Assembly (NCBI GenBank): GCA_949299755.1
Contig: CASGBA010000006.1
Coordinates: forward strand, 124,001 to 188,000
Source: an uncultured Treponema sp.
Lineage (GTDB): Bacteria > Spirochaetota > Spirochaetia > Treponematales > Treponemataceae
DNA length: 64,000 nucleotides
Reading direction: 5' to 3'
The translations under genes were made by a program, and so were the position numbers. The notes below the pieces were generated by a model. The model was not told where the DNA came from and did not search any database. It saw nothing but the letters and a program-made list of their open reading frames with translations. Positions 63,758 to 64,000 of the stretch are shown here, piece by piece. Position 1 is the stretch's first letter, and the number at the start of each line of letters is the position of its first letter.

Positions 63758-64000
63758 TCAGGGCAAGTATTCTTTTTTTACATTTCTAAGGGATTCAAAG
63801 AGCATCAGCTTTTTCCGATAACTCCCTTCGGTCAACGCTTCAAGTTTTTTCCGCGCTTCTTTCCGGTAGGAATTATCCTGATAAGCACAGGTACATACAG
63901 AAGAACTATACCCCCTGGCCTTTGTATGCCGGACAATCATTTCCGTATCAGAAAAACACAGCGGACGGATAATACGGACAGGATACTTGTCATAACGCAA
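63758..64000 (-). CDS. TtcA-like PP-loop tRNA thiolation protein, C-terminal part, cut by window edge
   Basis: The last 81 codons of a longer gene whose N-terminus is past base 64000; the frame is open to the edge. KYPVRIIRPLCFSDTEMIVRH and then YSSSVCTCAYQDNSYRKEARKKLEALTEG match the C-terminal part of TtcA/TtuA-type PP-loop ATPases, which activate a tRNA base for sulfur transfer and bind an Fe-S cluster through Cys pairs. The CxC in place of the CxxC of E. coli TtcA leaves the exact type open. Convergent with tpiA. Confidence 0.75.
   Translation of the reverse strand: MRYDKYPVRIIRPLCFSDTEMIVRHTKARGYSSSVCTCAYQDNSYRKEARKKLEALTEGSYRKKLMLFESLRNVKKEYLP

Overview
The window reads as a spirochaete chromosome, most likely Treponema or a close relative (an inference; I could run no search). 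The main evidence is one 23-kb single-strand block (28.8-51.7 kb) that joins division genes mraZ-rsmH-ftsL-murF-ftsW-ftsQ-ftsA-ftsZ to xer, a TPR lipoprotein gene, dprA, topA, a second xer, hslV-hslU and flgB-flgC-fliE-fliF-fliG-fliH-fliI-fliJ. I recall this order from Borrelia and Treponema. Two tandem flaA genes, for the periplasmic flagellar sheath protein known from spirochaetes, lie beside a class II aldolase gene. Metabolism looks fermentative and saccharolytic: L- and D-lactate dehydrogenase, iron alcohol dehydrogenase, aldolase, triosephosphate isomerase, a sugar ABC importer and a GH43 glycosidase.

Layout. 0-8 kb: fumC (cut by the left edge) and an L-lactate/malate dehydrogenase, a Blc-type lipocalin, CreD, FeoAB and an iron alcohol dehydrogenase. 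8-11 kb: a GT4 glycosyltransferase, a secreted PCMD-domain protein and Ogt. 11-17 kb: a LacI-regulated sugar operon (binding protein, two permeases, GH43) with a clear promoter and palindromic operator. 17-23 kb: a CACHE-like/degenerate GGDEF/EAL protein, a META-domain lipoprotein, and a DUF1538 membrane protein coupled to a tandem PII-like protein. 23-29 kb: thioesterase, HAD phosphatase, miaA, an omega-like subunit, hflKC and an unrecognised membrane protein with a kinase-like N-terminus. 29-52 kb: the division/recombination/protease/flagellar block. 52-64 kb: flaA pair, fba, icd, asnA, D-ldh, an MFS transporter, luxS, a radical SAM protein, a proline-rich repeat protein, tpiA and a TtcA-like fragment cut by the right edge.

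Genes are dense, with many 4-base ATGA or TAATG overlaps that suggest translational coupling. Regulatory sites I can support are a consensus promoter for flaA, the mraZ promoter with 10-bp-spaced MraZ boxes over its leader, the LacI-type operator of the sugar operon, and several rho-independent terminators. I saw no rRNA, tRNA, CRISPR array, insertion sequence or prophage. Nothing is plainly a new defence or mobile system. The best candidates for under-described biology are the DUF1538/tandem-PII pair, the pseudokinase-like protein after hflKC, the PCMD protein paired with a glycosyltransferase, and the proline-rich repeat protein.
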